A stretch of 64,000 nt of DNA, taken from NCBI GenBank assembly GCA_963825075.1, contig CAWGRX010000014.1:241836-305835 (forward strand). The letters run 5' to 3'. Both the position numbers and the translations under genes were made by a program. Of the stretch, positions 63,446 through 64,000 are shown piece by piece. Under the pieces are notes generated by a model. It was given only the letters and a program-made list of their open reading frames with translations. It did not search any database and was not told where the DNA came from. Source of the DNA: CAWAVN01 sp963825075. GTDB lineage: Bacteria > Planctomycetota > Planctomycetia > Planctomycetales > Planctomycetaceae. Numbering within the stretch: the stretch's first letter is position 1; each line of letters begins with the position of its first letter.

Positions 63446-63898
63446 CTATTCGGTATCTTCGAGTCGAAGCTTGGCCGGGATGACTTCGCCGTTTTCGGAT
63501 TCGCCAATCAGGACACCGTGACGGGCGGCGGCTTCCAGAATTTGCGGAAGGGCGGCACGCATCATGTCGGAAACAGGGATCCGCGTTTGCGTTCCGCCAG
63601 CCGCGATTGCCACCAATTCATACCGCGACCCGGAATCACCGGGAACGCGCTCGACGTAGAGAGCGGAGGTTGTTGCGAATTGGATTTCGTGCCGGATCGG
63701 ATTTGTTTTTGTGCCGACCTCCCGGACTACTCCGCTCGGGCTGACTTTGACGTGATGCCTGCTGAGGTCCAATGTGAAGGCCATGTACGCCGTTCCCGCA
63801 GTCACCAAGACGAGTGCAGTGCCAAACAAACGAAAGATGCCCGGCTGAAGACGGTCGCAAGGATCCCCGTTAGAACAGGCACGGCCATGAAAACCCAT
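63446..63898 (-). CDS. Small membrane protein, 5' part uncertain
   Basis: The clear part reads GIFRLFGTALVLVTAGTAYMAFTLDLSRHHVKVSPSGVVREVGTKTNPIRHEIQF (a membrane segment followed by a PH-like beta region) and ends VLIGESENGEVIPAKLRLEDTE. Upstream another frame gives DATIYTATSSLRWVFMAVPVLTGILATVFSR, a likely first membrane segment, so the gene probably begins near 63960 and breaks near 63850. Two membrane segments plus an extracytoplasmic or cytosolic beta domain; family not recognised. Confidence 0.55.
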   Translation of the reverse strand: MGFHGRACSNGDPCDRLQPGIFRLFGTALVLVTAGTAYMAFTLDLSRHHVKVSPSGVVREVGTKTNPIRHEIQFATTSALYVERVPGDSGSRYELVAIAAGGTQTRIPVSDMMRAALPQILEAAARHGVLIGESENGEVIPAKLRLEDTE

Positions 63899-64000
63899 CG
63901 CAGGGAGGATGTCGCCGTGTAGATCGTGGCGTCCCCCTGCGTTTCAGCCGAGACCGTTTATCCTCCAAAAAGGCCTGCACGAACACGAACAGACCCAAAG

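Overview
The window looks like a piece of a Planctomycetota chromosome, probably Pirellulales-like. This is an inference from gene content: CxPSR-type sulfatases, a sialidase-like secreted protein, Tat-exported proteins, a Ser/Thr kinase next to FHA-like and ECF sigma genes, a TPR protein carrying RNA polymerase alpha-CTD domains, a BlaI/M56 pair, an H1-like basic protein and a membrane pyrophosphatase. Many short inverted repeats lie between genes. GC content is high, operons are short and both strands are used.

Layout. 1-7 kb: the start of hppA, a truncated IS1634-type transposase, a TauE/SafE permease and a 1002-residue secreted protein. 7-16 kb: a recQ locus broken by about six frameshifts, a sulfatase divergent from a sialidase-like gene, an SDR and the TPR/alpha-CTD protein. 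16-26 kb: an MFS transporter, then a signalling cluster (coiled-coil membrane protein, FHA pair, Ser/Thr kinase, membrane protein, PH-like protein, ECF sigma) followed by a serine hydrolase and a GDPD. 26-33 kb: an ExeA-like ATPase, PhoH and a 7TM-HD phosphohydrolase. 33-42 kb: a repeat-rich stretch, a DapA/NanA-family lyase, a yeast-FCY1-like deaminase overlapping a lipoprotein sulfatase, a GT39 glycosyltransferase and an exopolysaccharide-type asparagine synthase.

42-51 kb is the accessory zone. A BlaI repressor with palindromic operators precedes a very large M56 (BlaR1-like) receptor gene. An ISAzo13-type element splits that gene, and removing the element restores the reading frame exactly. 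A broken beta/gamma-crystallin gene and a degenerate IS66 follow. 51-61 kb: glgB, a Tat-exported protein, folE, a membrane protein and a translationally coupled three-gene sensor operon (four near-identical PAS repeats, a histidine kinase, a hybrid kinase). 61-62 kb: seven tightly packed tRNA genes on the minus strand with unusual members. The window ends with a broken cupin gene, an H1-like basic protein and a partial membrane protein.

Two themes cross the window. (1) At least twenty reading-frame breaks; most of those I could inspect are repaired by adding or removing one base in a short homopolymer, so many are probably sequence errors rather than real pseudogenes. (2) Several unrelated families of short inverted repeats occur as inverted doublets, resembling REPIN/MITE elements; some sit at the broken edge of, or inside, genes and transposases.
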